This document shows, piece after piece, positions 62,645-64,000 of a stretch of DNA of 64,000 nt; the stretch's first letter is position 1; every line of letters begins with the position of its first letter. A model generated the notes under the pieces. The model worked only from the letters and a program-made list of their open reading frames with translations. It made no database searches and was not told where the DNA came from. The position numbers and the translations under genes were made by a program. The stretch lies in NCBI RefSeq assembly GCF_004296935.1, contig NZ_SCVH01000017.1, forward strand, positions 1 to 64,000, given 5' to 3'. The stretch is from Reyranella sp. (GTDB lineage Bacteria; Pseudomonadota; Alphaproteobacteria; Reyranellales; Reyranellaceae).

Positions 62645-63322
62645 ATGGGCGCGGAGATCGCGGCGCTGATGGGCTTCTTCGGCCTCACCGGGGCCTTTGC
62701 CCTCGTCGGCACCGTGCTGGCGGCGTGGATGGCCTGGCGCATCGTCGAGAAGGCGGGCCTGCCGGGATGGACGGGACTGGGCGCGATCCTGCTGACGCTG
62801 ACCGGCATCGGCACGATCGTGCCGCTGATCCTGCTGTGGGTGTTCGCTTTCATGCGCTGGCCGCGCGATGAGCCCGCCACGGGCGCGGCACCCGGCTTTG
62901 CCGGATCGCCCGTCAGAGGACCGACCGCCAGAGGACCGGCCGGTGGTGCGAATCCTTCCGCGCCGCCCGCCCTCGCGCCACCCTCGATGGCATTGGCCGA
63001 CCGGCGCGGCTGGCAGCTTGCCGGCACGGTCGCCGGTGGCGGGATCGTGGCGCTGGCTGTCGACGGGACGTCTGGAACCTACGTGCTCACGGGGGCGCCC
63101 GCGGCACATGCCTCCGATCTTTCGGTGCCCGACCCGTCGGTCGGCAGGCCCCATGCCCGGTTGCTGACGGCAGGCAGCCGGCTGGGTCTCGAGGACCTCG
63201 GCAGTCCCGGCGGCACCTTCATCGACGGCGCGCGCCTGTTGCCCGAGCATGGGCCGCGCGACATCAGCGCCGCCCGTGGGATCCGCCTGGGAAGCGTCGA
63301 ACTTGTCTTGTCTCGCGCCTGA
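62645..63322 (+). CDS. Membrane-anchored FHA-domain protein
   Basis: 225 aa from ATG (a GTG one codon before is possible). Two membrane segments (about 5-30 and 37-60), a Pro/Gly/Ala-rich linker (75-115), then a C-terminal FHA domain with DPSVGRPHARL, LEDLGSPGGTFIDG and IRLGSVEL, the phosphothreonine-binding layout (GR, S/H, N/T, G). No Ser/Thr kinase gene is nearby. Confidence 0.82.
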   Translation: MGAEIAALMGFFGLTGAFALVGTVLAAWMAWRIVEKAGLPGWTGLGAILLTLTGIGTIVPLILLWVFAFMRWPRDEPATGAAPGFAGSPVRGPTARGPAGGANPSAPPALAPPSMALADRRGWQLAGTVAGGGIVALAVDGTSGTYVLTGAPAAHASDLSVPDPSVGRPHARLLTAGSRLGLEDLGSPGGTFIDGARLLPEHGPRDISAARGIRLGSVELVLSRA

Positions 63323-63418
63323 AATGGGCCAAACCTCAAATAGACTTGTGATCGGCAATCCCCGACGAGTAGGGTGCGCGCGGCCGGCAGCCAGCCGGTC
63401 TCTGGAGGCGGGGACGCG

Positions 63419-63712
63419 ATGCTGTCGCTAGCGGTGCTGATCGACAAGGTGATCGACATCTATACCTGGATCGTGATTGCGGGTGCGATCATGAGCTGGC
63501 TGGTGGCGTTCGGCGTGGTCAATATCAGCAACAAATTCATCCGCATGGCGGTCGATGTGCTTTATCGGCTGACCGAACCGGCGTTGCGTCCGATCCGCCG
63601 GATTCTGCCCAACCTCGGCGGCGTCGATATCTCGCCCGTCATCCTGTTGCTCGGCCTGTTCTTCGTCCGCAGCCTGCTGTGGGAATACGTCTGGCCGGCC
63701 TTCATTCGCTAG
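63419..63712 (+). CDS. YggT-family membrane protein
   Basis: 97 aa from MLSLAVLIDK. Two hydrophobic segments and the family motif LTEPALRPIRRILPNLGGVDISPVI, written here as LTEPALRPIRRILP and GGVDISPVI. YggT proteins are linked to osmotic tolerance and, in other phyla, to division and thylakoid assembly. Followed after 9 nt by a YggU/DUF167 gene, a widespread gene order. Confidence 0.9.
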   Translation: MLSLAVLIDKVIDIYTWIVIAGAIMSWLVAFGVVNISNKFIRMAVDVLYRLTEPALRPIRRILPNLGGVDISPVILLLGLFFVRSLLWEYVWPAFIR

Positions 63713-63721
63713 CGCTCCGTC

Positions 63722-64000
63722 TTGACCGATCCGGCATTCCTGCGCCGCACCGAGCGGGGCGTGACGGTCGAATTGCGCGCCCAGCCCAAGGCGCGCCGCA
63801 CCGCCCTCGGACATTCCAAGGGGGGTGCGCTGAAAGCCGCGGTGACGGCGCCGGCCGAGGACGGTAAGGCCAACACCGCCGTGGTCGCGCTGCTGGCCGC
63901 CGAGTGGCGCCTGCCCCGGTCGGCCTTCGCTGTCCTGAGAGGCGCCGCCGCGCGCGACAAGGTTTTTAGCATTTCCGGTGAGCCTGCGGCGCTCGCCGAC
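63722..64000 (+). CDS. DUF167/YggU-family protein, 3' end cut by the window
   Basis: 93 codons to the window edge from a TTG (MTDPAFLRRTERG), no stop reached. The family pattern is clear: VTVELRAQPKARRTAL, LKAAVTAPAEDGKANTAVV and GAAARDKVFSISG. Members are small cytoplasmic proteins of unknown role with a conserved GKAN motif. A GTG at the VTVELR position is an alternative start. Confidence 0.8.
   Translation, partial: MTDPAFLRRTERGVTVELRAQPKARRTALGHSKGGALKAAVTAPAEDGKANTAVVALLAAEWRLPRSAFAVLRGAAARDKVFSISGEPAALAD

Overview
The window is about 64 kb of high-GC DNA (roughly two thirds G+C by eye) packed with short-spaced and overlapping genes. It looks chromosomal: it carries core genes (recQ, acnA, acs, ribA, a tRNA-Ala gene, yggT) and no phage, plasmid or CRISPR hallmarks. 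The protein families point to a metabolically versatile alphaproteobacterium: tripartite-tricarboxylate (Bug) binding proteins, CaiB-type racemase, LIV-type ABC transporter with an acyl-CoA ligase, intracellular PHA depolymerase, gentisate dioxygenase and several SDR, VOC and nitroreductase genes. My best guess is a Reyranella- or Bradyrhizobium-like soil organism; this is inference from family recall, not a search.

Left part (1-17.5 kb): a gentisate dioxygenase at the edge; a minus-strand group (CaiB-type racemase, EI24 membrane protein, lipoprotein, secreted DUF4394 protein); a plus-strand operon (secreted beta-propeller, metallo-beta-lactamase-fold hydrolase, SDR lacking its catalytic triad); recQ; a metallophosphoesterase; a Bug protein; PHA depolymerase; a Sco protein; then a plus-strand run of MESH1-like HD hydrolase, NDH-2-like oxidoreductase and two tandem flavin reductases. 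Middle part (17.9-43 kb): a seven-gene minus-strand run from acnA to acs and an amidase; a two-component system; a six-gene acyl-CoA ligase plus LIV-type ABC transporter operon; a PaaK-like ligase with an SDR; a second Bug protein. Right part (43-64 kb): an operon of exported PIMT-like methyltransferase, membrane spermidine-synthase-like protein, exported hydrolase and PhnZ-like HD protein; a threonine/serine dehydratase; a minus-strand CoA-thioester operon (VOC, ligase, dehydrogenase, thioesterase); ribA; an orphan response regulator; a diiron-oxygenase pair flanking a ferredoxin-type reductase; tRNA-Ala; ridA and a small membrane/FHA/YggT/YggU group.

The most unusual finding is non-coding. 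Two diverged copies of a roughly 410-nt element, at 17515-17926 and 49799-50216, lie in the same orientation in otherwise gene-free gaps. They share conserved blocks separated by stems whose two sides differ between copies while pairing is kept, and both begin with promoter-like spacing. I read this as a structured RNA that I cannot assign to a family. Other non-coding features are REP-like palindromes at four loci, several flush with stop codons, and a 177-bp MITE-like element inserted in one of them with a perfect 10-bp target duplication.

Most functional calls rest on motif recognition by eye. Starts were chosen from Shine-Dalgarno sequences, family length and signal peptides; doubtful ones are flagged.
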